NCBI GenBank assembly: GCA_034401795.1
Contig: CM067367.1
Location: 47,892,839 to 47,956,838 of the forward strand
Direction of reading: 5' to 3'
DNA from: Chaetoderma sp. LZ-2023a
Lineage: Eukaryota; Mollusca; Caudofoveata; Chaetodermatida; Chaetodermatidae
DNA length: 64,000 nt
The position numbers and the translations under genes are program-made. Positions 10,115 to 21,620 of this stretch are shown here, piece by piece. Position 1 is the stretch's first letter; every line of letters starts with the position of its first letter. The notes under the pieces were generated by a model that was not told the origin of the DNA, ran no database searches, and saw only the letters and a program-made list of their open reading frames with translations.

Positions 10115-10505
10115 AATTCCCAGAACAGACGGACGATTTTTACACTCGTCCCGCCGACCTCTGACGAATTCTGCCGCTGATAACTCGTCAGTGAAATCGC
10201 CGCCGAAAACATTCTCTACAGACAAGTGGACACACTATCCGAATTACCGGTATTTATACACCACTGATTATGAATCACGTGACTTCCTCAATGAAAACAA
10301 TAAGAAAATCTATAGTGCGATCGCCGATTGTTAGTGAATTTATCAAACATGCTTGGTATCGACGAATTCGAGGCGTATTTGAACGTATTTGATCGCGAGT
10401 GAAATTCGTTGTCTCCTGAGTAGACACACGTGAGGAATCTTTCAGTTTTCGCAGATAGGCGCGATGAGGGTAAAAATAGTCCGTCTGTCCGGCGCTTAAT
10501 CATTC
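10115..10505. mobile_element. Possible small TIR element
   Basis: CAGACGGACGATTTTTACAC at about 10121 pairs with GTAAAAATAGTCCGTCTGTC at about 10470, arms of roughly 40 bp around a 330-bp unique interior. Tips and target-site duplication were not identified, and no ORF with recognisable motifs was found inside. Confidence 0.45.
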
Positions 10506-10739
10506 ACGAATCACTGATGTCAGTAGCAGAATTGCATTGACTCGGACAGCGTATGAAAGTGGGGAACACAAGGAAAGAATAATTCTGAAGTGGTGACTGT
10601 GTGCCTGGTTATTCGATCATTGGCAGCTTGATTCCAGACTACTTTGATATTGGAGTGAGCACTCGAGACAGTAAAAGGATTGGAGTATGGATGATGCCAT
10701 TGGTACACAGAAAACGTTCATCATTTTACTCTTATGCGT

Positions 10740-10835
10740 TATGTAGAATATTAACTGCGTCATTACATGTCTGGCCATGTCTATTGTATATAGATTTTAA
10801 GCTAATAAATATTCTGAGTCTGATTCTGATTCCTC
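10740..10835 (+). repeat. Possible LINE 3' end remnant
   Basis: The stretch reading TTTAAGCTAATAAATATTC followed by TGAGTCTGATTCTGATTC resembles the AATAAA plus short tandem tail that ends some CR1-like LINEs. The flanking sequence has no recognisable reverse transcriptase, so this is a weak call. Confidence 0.3.
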
Positions 10836-11019
10836 ATTGCACACGCAAGACAGTTGTCAAAACACCTGCGGAAATAAATGTAACAGATAAAATACGCTGC
10901 GTTCCCAGACGTAAGAGAAAATTATACGCTGGTCAGACTATGCGATTAACCGTTTCCAATATTCTGACAGTAATGCATGTCGTTTGTCATTCCGAGAAAA
11001 ATGAACACTCGGTTATTTA

Positions 11020-11255
11020 ACACTTTAACCCTCGAATTGGTCAAGAGTATGTGTATTTCTTCATGGAAAATGTCCATTTACAGACCAAGAGAAGACTATT
11101 TTTGCAAATTTACCACTGGAATGACTGGCTCGGTTATCGAGCCAGTCATTCCAGTAGTAAAAATTAAAAAATAGTCTTCTCTTGGGCTGCAAATAGACAT
11201 TTCTCAAGATCGCTGCAGAAGTCGTTTTGGCTGATATTAGTGCTAAATTTAGGGT
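11020..11255. mobile_element. Hairpin B MITE copy
   Basis: Near-perfect palindrome. The left arm 11070-11133 (TGTCCATTTACAGACCAAG .. CTGGAATGACTGGCTCG) pairs with 11139-11201 across a 5-base loop. Outer parts include TTAACCCT on the left and GTCGTTTTGGCTGATATTAG then AGGGTTAA on the right, so the full unit is about 230 bp. Further copies lie at 16641, 38347, 57000-57735 (array), 58501, 58721 and 62230. Confidence 0.75.
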
Positions 11256-11469
11256 TAAGGGTATAAATCTGCAAGAATGTGAAGGGAAACCCAGAAAGTA
11301 TATTGATTCTTCTGAGAATGATACTCCAAGGTCTGTTTTATGGTCAAATAGAAACACGATATCCTAACATGCACATAATAGCGTAATCAGCTGCCTCAAA
11401 TTTACGATCTATAAGCCGCCTCGGTCCAGACGTGAAGGATATGCCGGGTGTCTCTTGGTCCTGAAAAGC

Positions 11470-11745
11470 GAGATACGGCTTGTCACTCAAGTATATATGA
11501 CGTCAACTTAATACACATTCTGTTGGGTAATTCGAGGCTAGTCTTATTGGCAGCAACAACCGCCGGTCGGATTGGTTTCAAAATATTCAACATCTTTCCT
11601 GCATAGCTGCCTCGAAATTCGGATTCGGGGAATTCAGGGTTCAGGTTATATAAGTCAACTCCAACATGCGCAAAACATGGGCGGCGCTGGGCTAGAGATG
11701 GGCGGATATAGCTTGAAATGGATCCTTCCATTGATGGACACATTA
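11470..11745 (+). mobile_element. MITE A copy
   Basis: Diverged copy. It shows ATATGACGTCAACTT, TTGGCAGCAACAACCG, GGTTTCAAAATATTCAACAT and GGGCTAGAGATGGGCGGATA. Confidence 0.65.
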
Positions 11746-11948
11746 ATGATAAGGATGATGTAAATAATGATGATGATAATAATATCGATGAAAACTATGA
11801 AATGACAATTATTGATGATGAATGATAACCCACGAATATTTTCTGTTAATTTATTTATTAGATCCGCCAAGTAATTGTCTGAAGGAGCTGTTCTTTTTTT
11901 TCTATCCTTTTCCAATCTGTTTAAATCACCTTTCTCTCCCACCCTCCG

Positions 11949-11987
<39 letters not shown>
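11746..11987. repeat. (GAT)n-like tract and (CT)n microsatellite
   Basis: Imperfect GAT/AAT triplets run from about 11746 to 11830. A pure (TC)n run occupies 11951-11987. No gene in between. Confidence 0.8.
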
Positions 11988-11990
<3 letters not shown>

Positions 11991-12059
11991 ATTTATTGTT
12001 TACTTTAATGTTTCAAAATTAAACTTGTGCCCGATTCCATTGTGCAAATCTTACAATAA

Positions 12060-12425
12060 AATATGTTTAACGCACAAAAATTATGTAACTCCGTCACGAA
12101 AATCGAAAAGTCCGTCACAAAAGAATACGTATTGTATGTCTTTGGTTCATTTACAGTTTACTAAACTAATTTGACTGAGAATTGTTGCTGCCATCGGCAA
12201 CAACAACCCCAAGTTCAACTAATCTCCAAATGTTCCCAAACATATTACCTTGCATAATTAATTACCTTGGAATTTAGCTTCTGGGAATTCACGTTTCAAA
12301 GTTTCAAATCGATTCTAACACGCGTAAGAGTTGTTAGTGATAGCCAGAAATGGGCAGAAAATAGCTCGAAATGGGCGGGGCATAGCTAAAAATGAGCGTG
12401 GAATAGCTAGAAATAGACCCGTAAA
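12060..12425 (+). mobile_element. MITE A copy
   Basis: Old copy with ACTAATTTGACTGAGAATTG, TTGCTGCCATCGGCAACAAC (central palindrome) and two or three tandem pieces of ATAGC(T)AGAAATGGGC at 12345-12415. Confidence 0.65.
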
Positions 12426-12624
12426 CCGTCACCGGCATCCACCCGCCCCCATTGTATCTCTGCCTGATGATCCTTAAAAGAGCGAAGCCGGTTATGGAGT
12501 GGACCAGTCTCATGGTGTATAAATAAATTTTCGAGAATACTGATCATTCATACAGACTACATTTAGAGTGTCAGCCGCGTTGATTGCTCTCAATACAGAA
12601 TCTAGCTAAACACCATAGTGCCAA

Positions 12625-13030
12625 ATGGAGGATTCCAGTTTATCCATCAATCATATGACGTCATAATCAACTACGTGGCATGTAAGATGACATCAAAATC
12701 AATTACCTCATAAATGACGTAGATAAGTTCGTCACAGGCTTTATTGATGACAGTCTAAGCGTTGTACAGTTGTTATATTGAAGGGACCCTATGCTACTAA
12801 CGCAACATATGTACACCAATGGATGATTACACTTGCAGATATACCCCCACCGATCTACGCTTTGCCTGTGTTGGGGTCGATAAGAAAACCATGAACTACA
12901 TGAATCTCAATTTTTCAGAAATCCGTACAGGTAAGCTGTTGAATACGTTGAAACCAATTTGATTGGGTGTTGTTGCTGCCTATTGCCGAAACACCGCCCA
13001 GTCGAATTAGTTTCAAAATATCCAACATAA
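12625..13030. mobile_element. Two MITE A fragments facing each other
   Basis: 12625-12745 is a forward 5' part (CCAGTTTATCCATCAATCAT, ATGACGTCATAATCAACTAC). 12840-13030 is a reversed part (TGTTGGGGTCGATAAG, CAGGTAAGCTGTTGAATACG, central palindrome, TTTCAAAATATCCAACAT). Unrelated sequence lies between them. Confidence 0.65.
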
Positions 13031-13084
13031 TGACGACGACGACGACGACGACGACGACGAAGATGATGATGATGATGATGATGA
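13031..13084. repeat. (GAC)n(GAT)n microsatellite
   Basis: Ten or so GAC triplets run into six or seven GAT triplets. Confidence 0.95.
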
Positions 13085-13279
13085 GTGACTATGTTCTGCA
13101 ACAGAAGAATTAAAAACTTCATTCAGCTGCAATCAGTTTTACTTCAACCCTCTTCACTCGTCCACTGCGAGCGTCCGAAATCCCCATTTAGATTCTTTCT
13201 CGTCTGTAGTGGCTCTAGATTACGTTCTTTAAGGTATGATCGAAAAACACTTAGGAAGTTGATGTTTTGGCGTCCTTTG

Positions 13280-14730
13280 TGTGCCTGATCTCTGTTGGCA
13301 CATACATAATATTGAATTTTTTATTTGATGGAATTTTAAGCCAAAATTGGTCATATATAGGTTTTGGGGGTCGAGAAATTAAAAGCTGGCATTTTCGAAT
13401 CTGTCGGATTAACGGTTTGGGCGCCAGCTTGGATTCGTTTCCCGCCAAATTCCCCATAGTAAAGCAATTGTAAAGTTAAAATGCCTTCTCCTCGGAAACC
13501 ATTGGGTGGTTTTCAATTATATTTTGCAGGAAGCATCGTTAGGTAATAGAGATCTGATTTTGTTCAAACAACGCTGGTCGGCCTATTAGGCGGGCTGCCA
13601 TTTTGAATTTTGTGGTATTTGGGGAAACATTAAAAAAAATCTTTTCCTCCGAAACCACTTGGCGGATTGATTCAAAACTCACGAAATATCATCTAGGGCA
13701 TCGACTGAACCAAGTTTTTTCAAAGAAATTTGATTGGCCGAGAACTTTGGTGGCCATCTTGAATGACCTAGCTTTCACGCAAACGACTTCTTCTCCAGAA
13801 CCGCTGAACGGATCGGGCCGAAATTTGGCTGATATGATTAGGGACTGAGGGACATTATAATTTGTTCAAGAGAAATTGATACGTCCAAAAACATGGCCGC
13901 GATCGACCAATCAAAATTCAGCATGATTAGTGGACATTTTGAATTTTTTTATATGTTGAAATTTGATGCCGAAATTTGTTTTGCATACGCTTTTGGGTTT
14001 TCTGATCCCAAATTTGCCATTTTCAATACTGTCGCACGAAATTTGGCGGACATCTTGGATCGTTTTCCTCTCCAAATTCCATTGGGTGGTTTTCAATTAT
14101 ATTTTGCAGGAAGCATCGTTAGGTAGTAGAGATCTGATTTTGTTCAAACAACGCTGGTTGGCCTATTAGGCGGGCGGCCATTTTGAATTTTGTAGTATTT
14201 CGGGAAACGTTTTTAAAAATCTTCTCCTCCGAAACCACTTGGTGGATTGATTCAAAACTCGTGAAATATCATTCTAGGCACCGGCTGAACCAAGCTTGTT
14301 CAAGGGTATTTGATTGGCCGAAAACTTTGGTGACCATCTTGAATGGCCTAGTTTTCGTGTAAACGACTTCTTCTCCAGAACCACTGAACGGATTGGGCCG
14401 AAATTTGGCTGGTATGATTAGTGACTGAGGGTTAATACAGGTTGTTCAAGCGAAATTGATACGTCAAAGACCATGGTCGCCATCTACCAATCAGAATTCA
14501 GCATGATTGGCAGACATTTTGAATTTTTTTAATTTGTTGAAATTTCAAGCCGAAATTGGTTTTACATAGGTTTTGGGTCTTCGGATTCCAAATTTGTAAT
14601 TTTCAATGCTGTCGGACGAACGAACCGTTTGACGGCCATCTTTGCATCGTTTTCCCACCAAAATGGCCAATACTAAAGCAATTGGAGAATTGAATTGTCT
14701 TCTTCTCAAGAAGAACTGGGCCGATTTCAT
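13280..14730. repeat. 580-bp tandem repeat, about 2.5 units
   Basis: CCATTGGGTGGTTTTCAATT occurs at 13499 and 14078, and GAAACCACTTGG at about 13651 and 14231: a period of 579-580 bp. A third partial unit reaches about 14730. The core (GCCATCTTGAATG, AACGACTTCTTCTCCAGAAC) is the reverse complement of part of the interspersed element at 54523-55370, so a piece of that family has expanded here in tandem. Open frames in it are short and have no motifs. Confidence 0.75.
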
Positions 14731-14974
14731 TTATATTATTTTTACTGCCGTTGTTGACACACGATTGTTTGTTTTTCAAATCCACATTCAATGATGGGTA
14801 GACTGGTCAGATAAAGACGATTCCTACTGTAACCTTCTCACATAATTCCATAAAACTGACAGCATTAATCCAACTTGATCAAATCTAAGAGGCTATTTAG
14901 GCTCTAAGCCACCTATAAGAGCTGGCTCAGATAAGGTTCTCGTCTTAGTGACAGGGATGTTAGGCGCACCCCAA

Positions 14975-15031
14975 CCCCCCCCCCCCCCCCCCACGTGCAT
15001 CGCCGCTTGCGGCTATATTTATTATTGTTAA

Positions 15032-15071
<40 letters not shown>
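14975..15071. repeat. Poly-C run and (TTA)n microsatellite
   Basis: A run of about 17 C (14975-14992), then (ATT)n from about 15017 to 15071. Confidence 0.9.
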
Positions 15072-15129
15072 GTTTCGCGAATTACTGTATATCATTATCG
15101 CCTTTAGTCCCTACATGGCGAAGGCGGGG

Positions 15130-15680
15130 AAATCGACTTCTATATTCTGTTCACGTAAGCTGTTGAACATTTTAAAACCAATTCGACCGAACGTTTGTGA
15201 TAAGCAGTGTGTATTCTATTAAATATTGACACATGTGTGATCTATTTATGCAAAGTTGTAACAGTCGTGTCATGCACACCTTAATGATCAAAATTTCAGA
15301 TTTATCGGCAAAATGGATGAACTCAGTTTTAGCCATGTCCAGCCCATCTCTAGCTAAGCTCCACCCACACTTCGCCCGTGTTGGGATCGAGCGATCCCTG
15401 AACTGCCTGACTGTCAATTTCCAGAAAACTATACAGGTAAGCTGTTGAATATTTTGAAACAAATTTGACTGGGTGCAGTTGATACGTATGCAGTATGTTT
15501 ATTAAATAGTAAATGCATACAATTCATACAACAACGCGTAGCCCGTCATAAAATTATGTGTCTGTGACGATCTTATCTACGTCACTCATGACGTTTTTGA
15601 TCGTGACGTCATTCCTGCACGTCACGTAGCTGATTATGACGTCATATGATGGATGGATAAACTGCAACGGTTCATTATAG
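15130..15680 (-). mobile_element. MITE A copy (reverse) plus fragment
   Basis: 15320-15680 is a good reverse copy: CATCTCTAGCTAAGCTCCAC, TGTTGGGATCGAGCGATCCC, CAATTTCCAGAAAACTATAC, a partial centre, then CATATGATGGATGGATAAAC. A short related piece (GTAAGCTGTTGAACATTTTA) lies upstream at about 15154-15190. Confidence 0.75.
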
Positions 15681-16630
15681 CATCTACTAATTTTAGTTAA
15701 CCGGCAGGTCCGTATTTTGAGATGTAGAGTGATATTGAAAGGAGTTCATCAATCACTTGAAAGCTTTCTGTCATGTGTGTTCTGTGCTCGTCGTGGGCCA
15801 GAAATGCCGATGGAGTCATGAATATCATCCGCTTATCCGAATTGCCCATATGCAGCAACCGTGGCAGCCATCCAAAATGCGACAGCTAGACAGTTTTTCC
15901 ATCGATTTTATTTTGACTTTGGCAATGTGTGTTATCGTCACTTATTACGCAGTACTAGTACGGTATCTAGAACAATATTACTTGTTGAAATTTACACGAA
16001 TCTAGACATCCATTGTTCTGCTCTGTCAACAAGACTCTCGTTTACATGAGAGATTACTCCACATTGGATAAACACGGCTCTTGATGGATTAAAGTTCATT
16101 TAGACGCATTTGATGAGGATCTGGTAACAAGTACACAGCATAGATGTCATTTGAAAACGCCATAGACCATGGCACTATAACGCCTTAACGAAGAAGGTAA
16201 GACTGAATATATTATCCTTGTTGTAGTGCGTCTATTATAGCAAACGGGCTTCATATATTATAGCTGGGAAGCCAAGGGGCCCGTTGTCAGACGTTCAAAT
16301 GGCTTTGGTAATTACTTTTATTTTGATTGCCGTAGTGATGAATGGACGTTTCACAATCACGAGGTGTTGTCCCTGCATGTCCTGCAATTGACCTTTAACC
16401 CCTCCTATGTCAACAACGCCTCAAAGCGACCAGGATGCAACTCATATCAATTAACCATTTAATTGCCAAGATTTTTCAATAAAATTATAAAGTTTGCAGG
16501 AAGACTATTTTTGTAAATTTACCGCTGAAAATTTAAACAAAATCGCTTTCTACCTTCAAGACAACTACAGAGAACGTGTTTGACCAGGTTGACCGCCAAA
16601 GGAGAAATTGTTAAGAAAATTCGAGTTTTT
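15681..16630. other. Intergenic stretch, no gene seen
   Basis: Two overlapping open frames near 15757-16049 show no motif. A half copy of hairpin B (TTTGCAGGAAGACTATTTTTG, then ACCGCTGAAAATTTA) lies at about 16490-16545. Confidence 0.4.
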
Positions 16631-16640
16631 GATTAGTCAG

Positions 16641-16770
16641 CGTCCATTTGCAGGTCAAGAGAAAAGTATCTTTGAAAATTTACCACTGGAATGACTGGCT
16701 CGGTAACCGAGCCAGTCATTCCAGTGGTAAATTTTCAAAAATACTATACTCTTGTCCTGCAACTGGACAT
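16641..16770. mobile_element. Hairpin B MITE copy
   Basis: GTCCATTTGCAGGTCAAGAG .. CTGGCTCGGT then ACCGAGCCAGTC .. CAACTGGAC. The inner 50 bp on each side are almost perfectly complementary, with a minimal AACC-type turn. Confidence 0.8.
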
Positions 16771-17690
16771 TATTAAGACCATTGCAGTGGGAGTTTCCTG
16801 CCGGCTTGACCATTAAAGATTAAGGTGACACAAGAAGTATTATAGCCCGTTTATAAAATTTGAGCTCAAGATCCCCTACAAGCTAACTTTATTTGGACCG
16901 CCAGTCTGATCAAAATAACGCACTTAAGTGCTAAACACGTGCGGGGTCACTAAATCCCAGCAGTACTGATTAGTGACCAAATAAGGATTTATTGAATTCT
17001 CACTTTCGAGTAATTTGCATATGGTCTTCCAATGACTATTGCCACCATTGAGACCGCAAACGTCGATGTATACAATAATTACCGTTCATCGTCTCTGATA
17101 GCAGTTATTGAGAAATATTCTTGGTAATGAAGAGTAATTTAGGCCATATATTGTTGGGGCTACGAATTAAGAATGGCACTAATTAATAACCATTTAAGGG
17201 TTGATTCCCACATTCGAATCCAACCAAGTTCCCTTTTGCATATTATCCTTCAATGACGATTGATTCGCCTAGAACTGTAGAATTTCTATTCCAATAAGAG
17301 AAAAGAGTTTGACGGTATTTACATCTCAGCCATGTTCGTCCAATTATTTTTGGACATTGATAATTTTATGAAAAGGATAGAATCTTGAGGTGCCATCCGC
17401 CCGCACCACATCCTCAGTAAGACTTCCAGTTGTTGGCGATGTACACAGGGTACATACTGATCTACTGTCTCCTGGAGTGTGCAGTTCGAGAAACAAATAT
17501 TGATCCTTTCATCATCACAATGACACAAATTACAGATCCGTCTTTTGTAAGAAATCGGCAGAACTACGCCCACTGGACGTCTAAATACCAATTTGATCTA
17601 ATGTACATCAATCGTACACATCCAGGGCTAGGTCAGTTTCTTAATGATGGATGTTTATTAGTCCGGCGTATGAATAATGGTCCTTTCAAT
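16771..17690. other. Intergenic stretch, no gene seen
   Basis: Unique AT-rich sequence. Overlapping open frames on both strands near 17319-17717 have no recognisable domain. I do not call a gene. Confidence 0.35.
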
Positions 17691-18035
17691 TTTAGCTATG
17701 CCCCCGCCAATCTCTAGCTAAGCTCCACCCACACCTCGCTCGTGTTGGGATAGAACGATCTCTGAACTCCCTGACTATACATTTCCAGAAGAGTATACTG
17801 GTAAGTAGTTGAATGTTTTGAAACAGCACCCAGTCAAATTAGTTTCAAACGATTCAACAGCGTGTTTAGTAAATAGTAGAGACATACAATTCTTACAACT
17901 TGTCGGACTGTTAAGAGTTAAAGATGGGCCTAATAGAATCATCTATGACGTAATGATTATGACGCCATCCTACACGCGGCTTAGCTGATTATGACGTCTT
18001 ATGACGTCATTACTCTGGAAATATCCATTGCATGA
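17690..18035 (-). mobile_element. MITE A copy (reverse)
   Basis: It shows AATCTCTAGCTAAGCTCCAC, GTTGGGATAGAACGATCTC, GGTAAGTAGTTGAATGTTTT, GCACCCAGTCAAATTAGTTT and several TGACGTCT/TGACGTCA motifs at its right end. It is the first of a run of MITE A copies in one orientation. Confidence 0.75.
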
Positions 18036-18049
18036 CATACATTTTACTC

Positions 18050-18420
18050 GTACACTGATCCTGGTATCCGCCAATAGAGGGATCGATTTCTAGCTATGAC
18101 CCGCCCATTTCTATCTAAACCCGCCCATATTTTCGGCGTGTTAGAATCAATCTATATAATTTGACTCCTGAATTCCCAGAATCCCAATTTCAAGGTAACA
18201 ATAAAGGTAAACTGTTGGCAACAACAGCGTCCATTCAAATTAGTTTCAAAATATTCAGCAGAATGTTTATTAAATAGTAAATCCATCAAAGCCATACAAT
18301 TTGTACACTTGGCGGATTTTTCAACGCTCATGACGTAGCTAGATATGCCACTGAGTATTGTGAGGTCAGCCTAATGTGATGTAATTGAGTATGATGTCAT
18401 ATACTTGAGTGACAGAGCGA
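18050..18420 (-). mobile_element. MITE A copy (reverse)
   Basis: It has CTAGCTATGACCCGCCCATT, TTAGAATCAATCTATATAAT, GGCAACAACAGCGTCCATTC, ATTAGTTTCAAAATATTCAG and ATGATGTCATATACTTGAGT. Confidence 0.7.
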
Positions 18421-18459
18421 ATCCCTCCATTGGAGTTTTACTACTCGTAGCTCATCGTT

Positions 18460-18625
18460 ATTACATTCAGCCTGGTGTAGTATGTCCAGAATCTTTGATT
18501 TTTTGGTGGTGTCGGAGCACCACGACCTCTCAAGACCAATCTTGTGCTTCCAGTCAAATTCGTTTCAAAATATTCAACTGCATGCTTATTTATTAGCAAA
18601 GACACGATTCGTATAACAACGCTTA
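18460..18625 (-). mobile_element. MITE A fragment (reverse)
   Basis: Only the middle part is recognisable: CAGTCAAATTCGTTTCAAAA, TATTCAACTGCATGCTTATT, ACGATTCGTATAACAACGC. Confidence 0.6.
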
Positions 18626-18644
18626 ATCCGTCATAAATTGAGGA

Positions 18645-19110
18645 ATCCAGTTTTAGCTGTCCCGCCCATCTCTACTTAAGCTCCGCCCACACTTCGCCCG
18701 TGTTGGGATCCATCGATCCTGACTATCAATTTCCAAAAAACTATACAGTTGTTACAGCTTTTGAATATGTTGCAACTAATTAGACTGGGTGCTCTTGTTG
18801 CCCATGGCAGCAACAGCGCCCAGTAAAATTAGTTTCAAAATATGTAATATGTTTATTAAATAGTGAAGACATACAATTCGTACAACAACGCATAATCCAT
18901 CATCAATTAAGCGTTGGTGACGAACTTTTCTACGTCATTCATGACGTCATTGATTATGACGTAATCCTAAAATGGAAAGGTCCATTATGCATGCGTCCGT
19001 GACGAACCTATCTACGGCATTCATGACGTATTCGAGTATGAAGTCATCCTACACGTCAAGTAGTTGATTATGACGTCATGTGATTGATGGATAAACTGTA
19101 AATATCCATT
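18645..19110 (-). mobile_element. MITE A copy (reverse), near full length
   Basis: The best-preserved copy in the cluster. It includes both halves of the central palindrome: ACTGGGTGCTCTTGTTGCC, then GCAGCAACAGCGCCCAGT. Its right end holds duplicated ATGACGTCATTGATTATGAC-type motifs at about 18945, 19025 and 19070. Confidence 0.75.
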
Positions 19111-19660
19111 GTCTTGAATAGTGTTTGTTGTGGATATGGACCACATTTAAAATGGTGAAACGGCCATCATTTGGATCCGTGAATTGCTTATCAACCATTT
19201 TCTGGTCGCATCTGCCTTTCGCCAGTGCTTCCGGATCAAGTTGTCTTCGTTGTTGTTCACAGTAAGTGCTGGTGCTGTACCAGCACATTTCAGAATGATG
19301 CTAACGATTTTGAGACACTCATCTGTGTTGTCCGCCGGTGTGTCTATGGTAGTCTTATGTGTAGCAAATTCTTCCAGTTGTTTGTTGAACTGACTAAGAA
19401 ATGCATTGCCTTTTAGACGTAGTTTGGTGCGGTCTTTGCTTTGTTCACATTGATAGATTAGAAGAGGAGACAACGCCTGCTGTTCATCCAACAGCTTTGC
19501 AACTAGAGTGTACCCAAATGCATTGAAACGTCAGACACAATGTGGTAGGAGTTGTCAAGAACAACAACATATCTGGACGCTACACTGGGTTTAGATTATG
19601 AGTTGATGTCGATGGTTGTTTATCTGCTCCCGTGGTCTTCTTATACAACCAATGAAGGAA
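19110..19660 (-). pseudogene. LINE fragment related to the 20.6-23.2 kb LINE
   Basis: A minus-strand frame (19147-19491) reads DEQQALSPLLIYQCEQSKDR then TKLRLKGNAFLSQFN. It aligns with the endonuclease-RT linker of the neighbouring LINE (AEQKALWLRIYQSGQSED then CTKLRRERNIILRHIN at 21887-22126). The DNA upstream also matches (GAGCAGATAAACAACCATCG against GAGCAGGTAACATCGATG). It is a diverged, truncated relative and not a duplicate of the same copy. No endonuclease or RT core is present. Confidence 0.65.
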
Positions 19661-19664
19661 TCCA

Positions 19665-19940
19665 GTTTACTTATGCCCCGCCCATCTTTAGCTAAGCTCC
19701 ACCTACACTTTACCCGTGATCCCTGAACTCCCTGACTAGCAATTTCCAGAAAACTATTACAGGTATGATGTTGAATATTTTGAAAATAATTTGACTGGCT
19801 GCTGTTGCTGCCAACTGCAAGTTTATTAAAAATAAAGACATACAATTCGTACAACAATGCTTAGTCGGTGATGAACTTAGCTACGTCATTCATGTCACAT
19901 AGTTGATTATTACGTCACATGATTGACTGAGAAACCGGAA
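19665..19940 (-). mobile_element. MITE A copy (reverse)
   Basis: It has CATCTTTAGCTAAGCTCCAC, AATTTCCAGAAAACTATTAC, TTGACTGGCTGCTGTTGCTG, then TACGTCATTCATGTCACATA. Confidence 0.7.
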
Positions 19941-20640
19941 TCCTTCACTGTTATTTGAAGGCGGTCGATTACTGGCTGGTAAGATGATTAGCATTGACAT
20001 TCCATACAGCATGTTGTTCTACTCCACGCTCTCCTATGCGGCATGTCCGCGTTCTTCCGTGGCACCATGGCTGTTTGCAGGCCGTGTTTGTGGCAAAGAG
20101 TCAATGGACACCTATGTACGCTACCATGGCTCAGCCACTGCTGCTGCATTTGCCCATAGCATATTCGCCCATGCACATGCTATCCCTGACGTCTTTGTTT
20201 GCTTTCCGAATCTGCCTGGATTGGAGTTCAAATCGCTATGCGAAAATATTTTGAGATCTGGTTGAATTGGTGATGGCCGAACTCATTTCGGCATAGAACG
20301 ATCTGACTGATCACTCAAACCGAGAAAGGTGTTCCAAGGCTTAAAAGTTTGCGCCATATCCATGCCCATTTACACTGCGACCTTTGGTTCGTGGAATCAT
20401 TTCCCAATATCATAGCCAAGTCAATGACCACAACACATTTGTTGGCGTGTGCGAAACATAGGAGGGGGTCAACGTGTCTCGGTCCGATTATAAATTTGTT
20501 ATCATCAGCAAATGATTATTAAATGGTAATGTATTCATTCGTCTTCTACATAATTGATAGACATGGCACTTTTCTTTCAGATCAAGGTATTTGACGCCGC
20601 TTATGCAATCTGCCAGGGTCGACGCTTAAATTATGCGAAC
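19941..20640. other. Unassigned stretch with a weak open frame
   Basis: A 93-codon plus-strand frame (19984-20265) and shorter overlapping frames show no recognisable domain. Composition here is a little less AT-rich than its surroundings. It could be decayed 3' sequence of the adjacent minus-strand LINE or another old element. Function unknown. Confidence 0.25.
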
Positions 20641-20719
20641 TACGCTAAAGCTCATACATAAGTTAACACATTTCCAAAACAAAAACAGAAACATGCTAAC
20701 TGCAAAGCAGTGGACCCAT

Positions 20720-21620
20720 GATTTAACTTTTCCTCCATGATTCGCCGCCACGAAGTGGGTTGTCATTTTCTATAGTTTCATGCTTTGTCGATAGGCCTAT
20801 GTGGGTGAACTCTATTTTGGATTCATTCATAAAGAGATTCTCAATTTTTAGTTTGTTTGCAGCTATTGGAAGAAGTTCGTCAAGGGGTTTCTTTTCCTCG
20901 TCTATGAAGTCCACATCGTCAGCATATTCCATCTCTAGCGGCATGCCCAGTATTGACACTGGGGTTTTGGTCTTGTGGAACTTTCCCGCACAGATTTCAA
21001 TGCAGCAGCAAGGTAGCAGGTGAAAAGCATCGAAGATAGACCATCTCCATGTGGGGAGCTAATTGATATCACAAACTCTACAGACTTCACTGACTTGACT
21101 CGTACTCTCAACTTGGTGTCTGCAAGCAGTAGTCTCACTAGTTGGAGCTTATCTTCATTGCATCTTGCCTCTCGCGGTACATCTAGGATCATTGAGCATT
21201 TAATTGTGTCGAAGGCTCGTGACATGTCAATGCCCATTTTGTGGAAGTCCCAGTGTTTGGACATAACTACCGACACAAGCATGCGTTGAGCCCATACAAT
21301 GTCTGCGCAGCTGCGTACACGTTTGAAGCCACTTTAACATGATCCGGTGAAGTAATCGATCTTGTCTTGGATGCGGCATAGAGTAACATTGGATAGGATT
21401 TTCCGTATGCTGTTGAGGAGCACAATGGGCCACAGATTGGCTGGGGTCCCAGGTGGCTTCTTAGGCTTGGGTAGTGCGATAAGGGTGCCTTGGCCTACAG
21501 CGTCGATGGGAAGGTGGTGCATAAAAGCTGAATTGATTAGGCGCGTGATCGGTTTTGTGATAATGTCACTTGCATATTTGAATAGTTCATTGCTCATGCC
21601 ATCATGTCCAGATGCACGTC
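20720..21620 (-). pseudogene. Reverse transcriptase domain of the 20.6-23.2 kb LINE
   Basis: It would copy the element RNA at the nicked site. Blocks in order from 21600 down are ELFKYASDIITKPITRLINS, the ALPKPKKPPGTPAN block (about 21490), MSRAFDTIK, SPHGDGLSSMLF and EMEYADDVDF. The SRAFDTI and YADD motifs retain their aspartates. Stops and frameshifts separate the blocks. Confidence 0.75.

Noticed and set aside
19984-20265. A 93-codon frame with a less AT-rich composition
   Set aside because: No recognisable domain, overlapping frames of similar length on both strands, and a setting between repeats. Kept only as an unassigned stretch.
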